From: an uncultured Bacilli bacterium
GTDB taxonomy: Bacteria > Bacillota_I > Bacilli_A > RF39 > UBA660
Direction: 5' to 3'
Assembly (NCBI GenBank): GCA_934096605.1
Contig: CAKOMI010000002.1
Coordinates: 1-64,000, forward strand
DNA length: 64,000 nucleotides
The notes beneath the pieces are model-generated. The model worked only from the letters and a program-made list of their open reading frames with translations, ran no database searches and had not been told where the DNA came from. The position numbers and the translations under genes are program-made. The stretch's first letter is position 1; each line of letters opens with the position of its first letter. Positions 17,032-25,047 of this stretch are shown here, one piece after another.

Positions 17032-18114
17032 ATGGAATATGTAATTATAGGGTTACTTGTAATAGTAATTGTATGTTTAATTGTGGTACTTTTAAAAGTA
17101 GAAAAAAATACGAAAGGAGATCAAACTGTTAGTGCAGAACTTTTAAAATTTCAAAATGAACTTACAAAAGAAATAGGAGACTTTAAGTACGAGTTTAGTG
17201 ATAAGTTAATGAAAGATTTTAATACTTTAAATGATCGCATTGAATACCGACTTAATTTAATGAATGAAAAAGTTAATACTAGGTTAGATGAAAATTTTGA
17301 TAAAACTAATAAAACTTTTGCAAGTGTGTTAGAGAGACTATCAAAGATTGATGAAGCACAGAAGAAAATAGATAGTTTGTCGACTGACATTGTGTCTTTA
17401 CAGAGTGTTTTAACTGATAAAAAAACAAGAGGTATTTTTGGCGAGGTTAATTTAAATTATATTTTAACAAGTGTTTTTGGCGAGAATAATAGTAAAATAT
17501 ATGAAATTCAATATAAGTTAAGTAATGGTTTTATTGCAGATTCAATATTGCATGCGCCAGAGCCACTTGGTAATATTTGTATTGATTCTAAGTTTCCTTT
17601 AGAAAATTATGAGAGAATGACTAATAAGTCTTTATCATTAAAAGAAAGAGAAGATGCGACTAAATCTTTTAAAGCAGACGTTAAAAAACATATTGAGGCT
17701 ATATCACATAAGTATATAATACCTGGTGAAACGGCTAATCAAGCTATTTTATTTTTACCAGCTGAAGCCATTTTTGCAGAGATTAATGCTTATCATCCGG
17801 ATTTAATAACAGAAGCTTATAATAAAAGAGTGTGGATTACATCGCCAACTACTTTAATGAGTACTTTAACAACTATTAATATGATTATTAAGAATATGGA
17901 AAGAGATAAGTATGCTAAGGTTATTCAGGAAGAATTAGTTAAATTAGCAATTGAATTTAACCGTTATAAAGAAAGATGGGATAAGTTATCAAGAAGCATT
18001 GATTCCGTAAGCAATGACGTTAGAGATATTCATATTACAACTGATAAAATTACAAAACGATTTGATGCAATTAACCAAGTAGAGATGCAGACTTTAGAAA
18101 ATAAAGAAAAATAA
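17032..18114 (+). CDS. rmuC: RmuC family protein
   Basis: 360 residues from the ATG at 17032, behind a GGAGG six bases away; longer in-frame starts lie in the upstream terminator region. One N-terminal membrane span (YVIIGLLVIVIVCLIVVLL), a long coiled coil (about 30-125) and the RmuC nuclease-like core (KKTRGIFGEVNLNYIL, ICIDSKFPLENYERM, FLPAEAIFAEI, VWITSPTTLMSTL). RmuC limits DNA rearrangement at inverted repeats in E. coli. Monocistronic, with a shared terminator towards uppP. Confidence 0.93.
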   Translation: MEYVIIGLLVIVIVCLIVVLLKVEKNTKGDQTVSAELLKFQNELTKEIGDFKYEFSDKLMKDFNTLNDRIEYRLNLMNEKVNTRLDENFDKTNKTFASVLERLSKIDEAQKKIDSLSTDIVSLQSVLTDKKTRGIFGEVNLNYILTSVFGENNSKIYEIQYKLSNGFIADSILHAPEPLGNICIDSKFPLENYERMTNKSLSLKEREDATKSFKADVKKHIEAISHKYIIPGETANQAILFLPAEAIFAEINAYHPDLITEAYNKRVWITSPTTLMSTLTTINMIIKNMERDKYAKVIQEELVKLAIEFNRYKERWDKLSRSIDSVSNDVRDIHITTDKITKRFDAINQVEMQTLENKEK

Positions 18115-18138
18115 AAAGACTTTTTTGAAAGTCTTTTT
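18113..18138. terminator. Bidirectional terminator between rmuC and uppP
   Basis: AAAAAGACTTT (18113-18123) pairs perfectly with AAAGTCTTTTT (18128-18138) around a TTTG loop; the two convergent genes end on either side. Confidence 0.88.
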
Positions 18139-18139
18139 T

Positions 18140-18952
18140 CTAACGGAAATATATTAAAACAAATAATGATAAGATAAAACAATAGATAGAGAATTTCCAA
18201 AGTTTGCCTTTTTTTACTAATCTAGATAACCAGTTATATGAGAAGTAAGTAACAATTCCCGCGGCGATTAAGCCTAATGTGTAAGGTAATAAGACGTTAC
18301 TTAAAGAGCCTGCTTCAATTAAATCTTTAACACCTAAAATCATTGAGGCGGCACTGACAGGGAAATATAACATGAAAGTATATTTTAAAGAAGCTTCACG
18401 TGATAATTTACATAGTAAGCAACCAACTAACACAGTACCGCTTCTACTGATACCAGGCATTAAGGCTACCATTTGCATAAGACCTATGATACATGCATCT
18501 TTAATAGTTATGTCATAATCACCTTTTTTACCTTGAGCATTTTTAACAAGAAATAACATAATACTAGTTAGAAGAAAGGCAAAACCTAGAAATTGCATGT
18601 TACCTGATAAAGTATCAATTTTATCTTTAAATAAGATGCCGGCAATACCAACTGGAATACTACCAATTATAATCATTAAACAATATTTGAAATCTTTAAG
18701 ATATTTCTTTCTTTCATCTTTCTTAAAAATATATAAGAAAAACGCTTTAACTAACTTAACTATGTCTTGCCAAAATATTAATAAGATAGCTAGAAAAGAA
18801 CCAAAATTTACAATTATCTCAAAGTTAACGTCATTTAACATATTGGTATTAAAAACATTTTTAAATAATACTAAATGACCACTTGAAGAAATTGGTAAGG
18901 GTTCTGTTAACCCTTGTAAAATTCCTAATAAGATATATTTTATTAAATCCAT
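18140..18952 (-). CDS. uppP: Undecaprenyl-diphosphatase UppP (BacA)
   Basis: 270 residues from the ATG at 18952, chosen because AAGGTG lies about seven bases upstream; an ATG at 18958 abuts it. Polytopic, with the two diagnostic motifs: GILQGLTEPLPISSSGHLVL near the N-terminus and MPGISRSGT in the middle. It dephosphorylates undecaprenyl pyrophosphate to recycle the lipid carrier for peptidoglycan and gives bacitracin resistance when abundant. Confidence 0.96.
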   Translation of the reverse strand: MDLIKYILLGILQGLTEPLPISSSGHLVLFKNVFNTNMLNDVNFEIIVNFGSFLAILLIFWQDIVKLVKAFFLYIFKKDERKKYLKDFKYCLMIIIGSIPVGIAGILFKDKIDTLSGNMQFLGFAFLLTSIMLFLVKNAQGKKGDYDITIKDACIIGLMQMVALMPGISRSGTVLVGCLLCKLSREASLKYTFMLYFPVSAASMILGVKDLIEAGSLSNVLLPYTLGLIAAGIVTYFSYNWLSRLVKKGKLWKFSIYCFILSLFVLIYFR

Positions 18953-19017
18953 ATTCATCACCTTACAACATTATATACTAAAATTATAATTTAATAAATA
19001 AAATATTATAGATAGTT

Positions 19018-19236
19018 ATGAAAAAAATAATTTATTTTATAGTAGGAGTATTTTTAGTTTCTTTTGGTCTTACTTTTTGTTTTCTTTATTTAAATCTTTT
19101 ATATTTTGGGTATAATTTTTTTTCATATGTCCAATTTATTTGTAAGAGAGTAGAATGTTTAGTTTTATTAGTAGGTTTATTGTTTATATTTTTAGCATTT
19201 AAGAAAGAGAGGACTTGTAATGCAATATTATTATGA
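19018..19236 (+). CDS. Small membrane protein of unknown function
   Basis: 72 residues, two hydrophobic segments (about 3-35 and 48-62). Not recognised. The ribosome site is weak, but its 3' end overlaps the next gene by 17 bases in a tight three-gene run ending in a lipoprotein, so it is probably real and co-expressed. Confidence 0.55.
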   Translation: MKKIIYFIVGVFLVSFGLTFCFLYLNLLYFGYNFFSYVQFICKRVECLVLLVGLLFIFLAFKKERTCNAILL

Positions 19237-19831
19237 TTTATTAGGAAATTTTTCTGAATATATTTTAAAGTTTTATGAATGGGAGAATGATGACGAGATT
19301 GTTAATATAAAGAAAATCCCATTTATAAAAATAAGTAAAGAAGATATGCGAGTATTACTTACTTGTAATGTTTCTTTGGAAATGGACAATATTATTAAAA
19401 ATAGTAAAGATAAAACAAATTATTTACTTTTTTCAACTGGGTGTGATGCGTTAATGGTGGAGTTAAATCAAGATGGTAATGTTATGTATTATAGTTCTTT
19501 GTTAATTGAAGATGAGTTAGAAGTTAATGAGATGGCACATAGTATGAATGTTACAAAGTTAAAGTTTAGAGTGTTGGGTAAACTTAAAACATTAAGTGAT
19601 TATAGGCAAGGAGAAAAAGCAAAGAATTTAATTATTCATGAACTTAAGAAGATAAAGGATAATGATAATGTAGATGAATGTTTATATTATTATTATGAGT
19701 GGTTTCATGTTAGTACAGATGATTATGATAAGGCTATTAAAAAAATGTTTTTAGAAATTAAGAAGCCTTTTAATAAAGATACGGAAAGAATAGAAAAGTT
19801 AATTAGACTTTCTTATAAGGAAAAATTATGA
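19220..19831 (+). CDS. Hypothetical protein, DUF3603-like
   Basis: 203 residues, AGAGAGGA before the ATG. The opening YYYDLLGNFSEYILKFYEW followed by DEIVNIKKIPFIKIS resembles the DUF3603 family of Bacilli (aromatic N-terminus, FEW, KKIPxxxV), named from memory. Soluble and charged, no catalytic motif recognised. Its stop overlaps the start of the lipoprotein gene (ATGA). Confidence 0.6.
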   Translation: MQYYYDLLGNFSEYILKFYEWENDDEIVNIKKIPFIKISKEDMRVLLTCNVSLEMDNIIKNSKDKTNYLLFSTGCDALMVELNQDGNVMYYSSLLIEDELEVNEMAHSMNVTKLKFRVLGKLKTLSDYRQGEKAKNLIIHELKKIKDNDNVDECLYYYYEWFHVSTDDYDKAIKKMFLEIKKPFNKDTERIEKLIRLSYKEKL

Positions 19832-20355
19832 AAAGAATAATATTGTTAATAATTTGTTTTTTAGTGTGTGGTTGTACAAAAAATGAGGCTGTGACACCAG
19901 TAAAAGAGTACTTTAACGATTATAAAAATCATAATGTAAATGTTACTAAGTCTCTTGATGAATTAATAAGTCATGAGAACTTAACAAGTGATATGCAAAG
20001 TATGTATAAGTCAGTGATGAAAAGGCTTTACTATGATTTAGAATATGAAGTAACCGAGGAAACTTTTAATGGGGATAAGGCTACTATAACTGTTAATGTT
20101 ACAACATATGACTATAATAATAGTAAGAAGAAGGCTTTACAATATAAGAATAGTCATAGTAATGAGTTTTTAAATGATGATAAAACATTTAATGATACTA
20201 AGTATAAGTATTTACAATTAGAATATATGAAAAGTGAAGATAAAAGGGTCAGTTATACAATTCTTTTTAATGTTAATTTTGATGGTGAAAAGTGGGTTTT
20301 AGAAAATCCAGATTATACTGTAATTCAAAAGATACATGGAATATATGAGGAATAA
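19828..20355 (+). CDS. Lipoprotein of unknown function
   Basis: 175 residues with a clear lipoprotein signal peptide: KRIILLIICFLVCGC, lipobox LVCG-C at residues 12-16. The mature part (VKEYFNDYKNHN, GDKATITVNVTTYDY, NFDGEKWVLENPDY) resembles small DUF4878/NTF2-like outer lipoproteins in layout but was not matched to a named family. ATGA overlap with the upstream gene. Confidence 0.8.
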   Translation: MKRIILLIICFLVCGCTKNEAVTPVKEYFNDYKNHNVNVTKSLDELISHENLTSDMQSMYKSVMKRLYYDLEYEVTEETFNGDKATITVNVTTYDYNNSKKKALQYKNSHSNEFLNDDKTFNDTKYKYLQLEYMKSEDKRVSYTILFNVNFDGEKWVLENPDYTVIQKIHGIYEE

Positions 20356-20373
20356 ATAAAAAAAGTAACTTTG

Positions 20374-20621
20374 AATGAAAATAGAAAAATTATTAAATAA
20401 TTTTGAACAATTTATTAATCTTAGAGAAGGCATATCAGCCAAATATAAGTAATGTCTAGCTTATTTTAAATAGTGAATTGAAAAATATGAATAATAGAAT
20501 AAGACCTTTGTTAACATTTTTTAAAAATAAAGGTTTAATTGAAAATATTGGTTCAGATGCTAAATCTATTTGGGTTACAAAACAAAAAACTGCAGAGATT
20601 ACTGCAGAGAAATTAAATTAA
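20374..20621 (+). pseudogene. Decayed gene remnant (possible winged-helix protein)
   Basis: Two short open pieces interrupted by stops: MKIEKLLNNFEQFINLREG (from 20374) and a 44-residue piece at 20487-20621 containing RPLLTFFKNKGLIENIG and IWVTKQKTAEITAEKLN. The second reads like the recognition helix and wing of a small HTH protein. The identity of the parent gene is not recognised. It fills the gap between the lipoprotein and XRE genes. Confidence 0.4.
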
Positions 20622-20857
20622 TTTTTGAGTTTACTCTTGAAAATGCTTTTTTTGTATGCTTTTCTTTCATCTGTCTGATAAAGAATGTAATCAATGCTAG
20701 TATTATAATAGTCGGCTAGTTTAATTAAAATACTAGTGGGAATGTCATTTGTACCTACCTCATATTTTGAGTAACCGGTTTGAGACATGTTTAAGTATTT
20801 TGCTATATCTTTTTGAAAAAGATCTTTGTTTTCTCTTAAGTCTTTTAATCTATTCAT
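20618..20857 (-). CDS. XRE-family HTH transcriptional regulator
   Basis: 79 residues. HTH_3 domain over most of its length: LKDLRENKDLFQKDIAKYLN, SQTGYSKYEVGTNDIP, LIKLADYYNTSIDYIL. AGGTGAT precedes the ATG. It is divergent from the surface protein gene at 20954. The 96-bp gap holds a perfect 21-bp palindrome overlapping the surface-protein promoter, so it probably represses that gene and itself. Confidence 0.9.
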   Translation of the reverse strand: MNRLKDLRENKDLFQKDIAKYLNMSQTGYSKYEVGTNDIPTSILIKLADYYNTSIDYILYQTDERKAYKKSIFKSKLKN

Positions 20858-20899
20858 GTTATCACCTGTGCCAATTTTATCGCACGCTAAAATGGATTA

Positions 20900-20928
20900 T
20901 TGAAATATAACCTAAATTAGGTTATAAT
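20900..20928 (+). promoter_or_regulatory. Promoter with embedded palindromic operator
   Basis: TTGAAA (20900-20905), 17-base spacer, TATAAT (20923-20928). A perfect inverted repeat TATAACCTA-AAT-TAGGTTATA occupies 20906-20926, filling the spacer and overlapping the -10. A dimeric XRE repressor bound there would block RNA polymerase; the divergent XRE gene is the obvious candidate. Confidence 0.7.
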
Positions 20929-20953
20929 CAAATTAGGATGGTAAGGTGATATT

Positions 20954-22258
20954 GTGTATAAGTTTAGAAAATGGCAGATGAAACATTATGTGATGATGAT
21001 TTTAGTTTTGATTGTTTTAGGTCTATTTATTTTTCTTAAAATATTTAATACATATGCTGTATTTAGTGAGGAAAAACATTTTAATGTGATTAATGGTGAG
21101 ATTAAAGATCCAGGAGACATATATTTTGCTTATTATGTAGATGATAAGATAACAAGGAGTATTCCTAGTAAAGGTGTAGGATATGTGTTAGATACAGAAA
21201 AAAGTAATTGTACTAATGGGGTAATACCCAAATGGGATAATGCGGGATGGCAATTTATAGGTGATTATAGTGGTTATAATGCCACTGATTATACTAGAAC
21301 TAGGTGTAATTTATACTTTAAAAAGATTGATATGACTTTATCACAATATATAAATTCTTTGGTTAAATATGATGATGAGTTAAGTCCTGATGAAGCAGGT
21401 GGAAATATTAGATATATTGGTAAAAATCCCAATAACTATGTGAGTATTGATGGTGAGTTATGGCGTATTATAGGTGTCATGAAGAATATTAATGATGGTA
21501 ATGGTAATATTAGTGATCGTGTAAAATTAATCAGAAATGAAAGTATAGGCAATTTTGCATGGGATACAAGTGACTCAAGCGTTAATGGCGGTTGGGGTAT
21601 CAATGAATGGACTAAGGCCGATTTAATGAAATTATTAAATCCTGGGTATGAAAGTGAGTCAGTAGGTGGCTCATTATACTGGAATAGTAGGTCAGGCACA
21701 TGTTATAATGTCAAAAATAATGGTACAACTGCTTGTGATTTTAAAAATACTGGTATGAAAGATATTTTAAAAAGTTTAATAAGCGATGCAACTTGGAATT
21801 TAGGTGGCGTTCCTTATCCAGGTTATGAAGATTTTATAGCATATAATTATTATGCTTTAGAACGAGGTTCAGTTGTGTATAATAATTATCAAACAACTTG
21901 GGTTGGAAAGGTAGGACTTATATATCCAAGTGACTATGGCTATGCAACAAGTGGTGGCATTACAACTGATCGAACAGCATGTTTAAATACACCATTGCTT
22001 AATTGGCATTATAATGATATAAGCGATTGTAAAAATAATAATTGGCTTTATTCTGAAACTGATTATTTATGGACTATGACAAGTGATTATAGTACTAATT
22101 TATATGTAGTGTATGTTAGAGATACTGGTTTTGTTGGTGTTTATAATTATCCTGGTAATGGTAGAACAGTAAAACCAGTTGTGTATTTAAAAGATTCTGT
22201 GAAAGTGGTAAATGGTCTTGGAACAAAGGATTGTCCATTTGAATTATCGGCTAGTTAA
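20954..22258 (+). CDS. Surface protein with DGR-target-type C-terminal domain, XRE-controlled
   Basis: 434 residues from a GTG behind AAGGTGAT. One N-terminal membrane segment (HYVMMILVLIVLGLFIFLKI) followed by NTYAVFS, similar to SipW-type leaders. Residues from about 150 match the C-terminal domain of the 2059-4941 protein almost block for block: NYVSIDGELWRIIGVM, DLMKLLNPGYES, GSLYWNSRSGTCYN, YPSDYGYAT, WTMTS, VKPVVYL. Its last 60 codons are as AT-rich as the rest, so it does not show the NNY signature and may not be a diversified copy. Promoter and operator suggest repression by the divergent XRE protein. Ligand unknown. Confidence 0.8.
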   Translation: MYKFRKWQMKHYVMMILVLIVLGLFIFLKIFNTYAVFSEEKHFNVINGEIKDPGDIYFAYYVDDKITRSIPSKGVGYVLDTEKSNCTNGVIPKWDNAGWQFIGDYSGYNATDYTRTRCNLYFKKIDMTLSQYINSLVKYDDELSPDEAGGNIRYIGKNPNNYVSIDGELWRIIGVMKNINDGNGNISDRVKLIRNESIGNFAWDTSDSSVNGGWGINEWTKADLMKLLNPGYESESVGGSLYWNSRSGTCYNVKNNGTTACDFKNTGMKDILKSLISDATWNLGGVPYPGYEDFIAYNYYALERGSVVYNNYQTTWVGKVGLIYPSDYGYATSGGITTDRTACLNTPLLNWHYNDISDCKNNNWLYSETDYLWTMTSDYSTNLYVVYVRDTGFVGVYNYPGNGRTVKPVVYLKDSVKVVNGLGTKDCPFELSAS

Positions 22259-22279
22259 TTTTAAATATCTGTTTTTATT

Positions 22280-22306
22280 AAAGATTTTTAAGATGAAAAT
22301 CTTTTT
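22280..22306 (+). terminator. Terminator of the 20954 surface protein gene
   Basis: AAAGATTTT (22280-22288) pairs with AAAATCTTT (22296-22304), followed by T. Confidence 0.75.
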
Positions 22307-22328
22307 TCTAAAAAGCGTATGTAGCTTA

Positions 22329-22357
22329 TTGACTACAAAGGAATTTTGCAGTATACT
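22329..22357 (+). promoter_or_regulatory. SigA-type promoter
   Basis: TTGACT (22329-22334), 17 bases, TATACT (22352-22357), 21 bases before the ATG at 22379. Confidence 0.7.
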
Positions 22358-22378
22358 TTGGTTGATTGGAGGTAATAT

Positions 22379-23035
22379 ATGGCAACAAGCATTGGGTGTG
22401 GTATTGTTACGAGAATGAATATTTCTTGTAAAGTTGACTTGAAAGAAAATGAAAAAGATATTTTAAATAGAATAAATAGTTCTTTTGATTTAAATTATTA
22501 TAACGTTACTTGTAATTATGAACAAAATAGTTTGAAATTGAGATTAAAGGAAGATATGGTTAATCCTAAGTTACAGGAATTATTTAAGGAATTGTTTACA
22601 GTTCCTGAATTTAATAGTTATTTATGTTATAGATTTCTTGAGTTAAATGATTGTAGTAAAATTGAAAAAAGAAACGCGATTGAAAAATTTTTAAATAATG
22701 ATTTTGATATGTTTATTTCAAAAAAAGATGCTCAATATAAGGAAGATAACTATAATTATGTATTAAAATGTTGTGAAAAGTTAGAATATGATTATGACTA
22801 TTATTTTGATAATTATTTTTATTGTACAGATATGTGTGATAATTTATCATTTGATGATGATTTGAATTCATATGGAGTTTTGAGAGTTTTTCCATATTCT
22901 ATTTTGTTTTATCTAGATTTTAGTGTTACAGATAGTGAAGATATTACCTTTACCTTAAGAACGATGAACCATCTACTTAAGAGAGCTTTAAAAAATGAAC
23001 TTAAAAATATAATTATGTTTGGTTTGATTGGGTGA
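22379..23035 (+). CDS. Unknown protein paired with an XRE regulator
   Basis: 218 residues, GGAGG eight bases before the ATG. Acidic, Asn/Tyr-rich, with three Cys pairs or singles (NVTCNYE, YLCYRF, LKCCEKL, YCTDMCDN); no membrane segment and no known catalytic motif. The XRE gene follows after five bases with GGGTGAT inside this gene's end, a two-gene layout common for toxin-antitoxin or stress modules. Toxin function is only a possibility. Confidence 0.65.
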   Translation: MATSIGCGIVTRMNISCKVDLKENEKDILNRINSSFDLNYYNVTCNYEQNSLKLRLKEDMVNPKLQELFKELFTVPEFNSYLCYRFLELNDCSKIEKRNAIEKFLNNDFDMFISKKDAQYKEDNYNYVLKCCEKLEYDYDYYFDNYFYCTDMCDNLSFDDDLNSYGVLRVFPYSILFYLDFSVTDSEDITFTLRTMNHLLKRALKNELKNIIMFGLIG

Positions 23036-23040
23036 TTTTT

Positions 23041-23328
23041 ATGACTGAAGAAAATAAGCTTATACAAAAAATGGAAGATGAACAAAAGGTAATAGATTTA
23101 GAATACAATTTAGTATGCGATTTTATTAGACTTAGAAATGAACTTGGTTTAACACAACAAGAAATGGCTAAGGAAGCTCATGTGGTAAGGGAAATGATTG
23201 CAGTTATTGAAAATCGTAAAAAGCATCCTCAAATAAATACATTAATAAAAATATTAGAGCCTTTTGGTTATACATTGTCTATTACAAAAATAAAGGATAA
23301 CGATGACCTTAAGACTCTTGATGACTAA
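23041..23328 (+). CDS. XRE-family HTH protein (HigA-like)
   Basis: 95 residues from the ATG at 23041. HTH: IRLRNELGLTQQEMAKEAHV then REMIAVIENRKKHPQINTLI, ending LKTLDD. The N-terminal 25 residues form a short helix before the HTH, as in HigA-type antitoxins. Second gene of the pair at 22379. The terminal codons and stop lie in a 20-bp sequence that recurs at 24992-25011 beyond the AbiE locus. Confidence 0.85.
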   Translation: MTEENKLIQKMEDEQKVIDLEYNLVCDFIRLRNELGLTQQEMAKEAHVVREMIAVIENRKKHPQINTLIKILEPFGYTLSITKIKDNDDLKTLDD

Positions 23329-23331
23329 AAA
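23312..23331 (+). repeat. Left copy of a 20-bp direct repeat flanking the AbiE locus
   Basis: AGACTCTTGATGACTAAAAA, overlapping the last codons and stop of the XRE gene. The copy at 24992-25011 matches at 19 of 20 bases. Both also form the left arm of a weak terminator. Confidence 0.65.
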
Positions 23332-23393
23332 ATCATTTTTTCGGTATATATTATTTTTTATTGAAAATGTATTTAAAGTAATAGCATAATTTC

Positions 23394-23422
23394 TTTACAT
23401 GATGACTGACAAGCGATATAAT
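23394..23422 (+). promoter_or_regulatory. Promoter of the AbiE operon
   Basis: TTTACA (23394-23399), 17 bases, TATAAT (23417-23422). Confidence 0.75.
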
Positions 23423-23470
23423 GTTCCTGTGAAAAGGAAAAAAAATTTTTTTTCCTTACGGGAGGAACAT
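23421..23470 (+). promoter_or_regulatory. Nested inverted repeat in the abiEi leader, over the ribosome site
   Basis: A perfect 24-bp palindrome AAGGAAAAAAAA/TTTTTTTTCCTT (23434-23457) lies inside a second inverted repeat ATGTTCCT (23421-23428) / AGGAACAT (23463-23470). The outer right arm covers part of the GGGAGGAA ribosome site. Characterised AbiEi proteins repress their own operon through inverted repeats in the promoter, so this is probably the operator; as RNA it could also hide the ribosome site. Confidence 0.6.
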
Positions 23471-23471
23471 T

Positions 23472-24068
23472 ATGGATTATGAAAGCCAAGTTTTAGAATA
23501 TATGAAATATAATAGTGATTCAATAACTATAGAAGAAATAAATGAATTGAAAATTCCCAGAATAATATTAACCAGACTAGTTAATAAAGGATTGATTGAA
23601 AGAGTTAAAAAGGGATTATATGTTTTGAAAAACTGTTGGGGAGATGAATATTTCAATTTGATTTATGGTAATAACTATGTAACATTTTCTCATCTAACAG
23701 CCTTATATCTTAATGATTTATGTGAAAGAGTTCCTATGGAATACGATATTAGTGTTAAACAAAATTATGCTGGTAGTTTAAGAAATAAACAAAATGTTAA
23801 ATTATATTATGTATCTAATAAACAATATGATTTAGGTTTAATACAAATTAAAAGCCCACAAGGAAGAACTATAAAATGTTATGATGTTGAAAGAACTTTT
23901 TGTGATTTATTGAAATGTAAAGATAAAATATATTTAGAGTATTTAAAGTATGCTTTTAATGAATATTATAAAATTCAAAAAAATGATATAAAGAAATTAT
24001 ATGAGTATGCGAAAAAATTAAATGTTTATGATAAGGTAAAAGATTTTATGGAGGTATTTATGTGGTGA
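23472..24068 (+). CDS. abiEi: AbiEi antitoxin (type IV toxin-antitoxin)
   Basis: 198 residues, GGAGG before the ATG. N-terminal winged helix (IPRIILTRLVNKGLIERVKKG) and the AbiEi C-terminal domain (YVTFSHLTALYLNDLCERVP, IKSPQGRTIKCYDVERTFCD). AbiEi both represses the operon and neutralises the AbiEii nucleotidyltransferase without binding it. The end overlaps the GTG of the toxin gene by four bases, the usual coupling. Here the toxin is frameshifted, leaving the antitoxin possibly without a partner. Confidence 0.88.
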   Translation: MDYESQVLEYMKYNSDSITIEEINELKIPRIILTRLVNKGLIERVKKGLYVLKNCWGDEYFNLIYGNNYVTFSHLTALYLNDLCERVPMEYDISVKQNYAGSLRNKQNVKLYYVSNKQYDLGLIQIKSPQGRTIKCYDVERTFCDLLKCKDKIYLEYLKYAFNEYYKIQKNDIKKLYEYAKKLNVYDKVKDFMEVFMW

Positions 24069-24899
24069 ATATTACAAGTATAAAAACAAAAATAAATAAT
24101 AAAGCTAAAAGATTTAATTTGTCTCCGCAAGATTTAATGCAAATGTATTTCTTTGAAAGAATATTATATAGAATTTCCATAAGTGAATATAAGCATAATT
24201 TTTATTATTAAAGGCGGTTTATTACTATCCTCAATGTTTGAGGATGAAAGTAGAACTACTCAAGATATGGATACAATGATTAAGGGGATGGAGATAAGTG
24301 AAGAGACATTAGAAAAGGTAATAAACGACATTTTAAAAATGGATGTTGGTGATAATATAATTTTTAAAATATTAGGCTTTAGGAGAATTAGAGAAGAAGA
24401 TTTGTATGGCGGTTATAGAGTATCAATTAAGGCCTTTGCAGGTACACTGAGTGTCAATTTAAAAATAGATATTACAACAGGAGACCCGATTATTCCTAGA
24501 GAAATAGAATATAGTTATAAATGTTTAATAGATGAAGGTATTATTAAAATAATGGCATTTAGTAAATATAGTGTTATAGCAGAAAAATTTGAAACGTTAA
24601 TAGAAACATTAGAAACAGATACGCGTGCAAAAGATTTTTACGATATTTATAAATTAATGAGTGACGATATTGATGGTGAAAAACTATATAAAGCAATATA
24701 TAATACTTTTAAAAGAAGAGATACATTAGATTTGTTGAAAGATTTAAAGGCTAGATTAAACATAATTAAAGAAAGTTTAGCTTTGAGAGAATATTGGCTT
24801 AATTATCAAAGAAAAAATTATTATGCTAAAAATATTAATTATGATGATTTTGCTGATTCAGTGGAGAATATTGTTAATATTATTCTAAAAAATAATTAG
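24065..24899 (+). pseudogene. abiEii: AbiEii-type nucleotidyltransferase toxin, frameshifted
   Basis: From a GTG at 24065 the first 46 codons read as a normal AbiEii N-terminus (LSPQDLMQMYFFERILYRIS, SEYKHN) and then stop. Removing one T from the run of five at 24199-24203 restores KHNFIIKGGLLLSSMFEDE and an open frame to 24899. The rest is intact: nucleotidyltransferase motif GGLLLSS, TTQDMDTMIKG with the catalytic Asp pair, and the YDIYKL segment. Either the toxin is dead, the T run is a slippage switch, or the base is a sequencing error. Downstream starts would lack the first 40 residues of the catalytic domain. Confidence 0.85.
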
Positions 24900-24991
24900 T
24901 GTGAAAATACTTTTTTTAAATTATATGCCTTAGTTTAAATTGTTAAAAATAATGTTGGTTATTTTATAAAATAAAGTATAGTGATTTACAT

Positions 24992-25011
24992 AGACTCTAG
25001 ATGACTAAAAA
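24992..25011 (+). repeat. Right copy of the 20-bp direct repeat flanking AbiE
   Basis: AGACTCTAGATGACTAAAAA, 19 of 20 bases identical to 23312-23331. It includes a copy of the upstream XRE gene's LDD-stop ending, so the AbiE block (about 1.68 kb) lies between two versions of the same gene end. Confidence 0.65.
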
Positions 25012-25023
25012 TCATCTTTTTTT
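24999..25023 (+). terminator. Terminator downstream of abiEii
   Basis: AGATGA (24999-25004) pairs with TCATCT (25012-25017) followed by a T run. Confidence 0.65.
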
Positions 25024-25047
25024 CATACAATTAAACAGGTGATACGT

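Noticed and set aside
22212..22418. 68-residue open frame spanning the end of the surface protein gene
   Set aside because: It overlaps the coding end and terminator of one gene and the ribosome site of the next, and has no start signal of its own.
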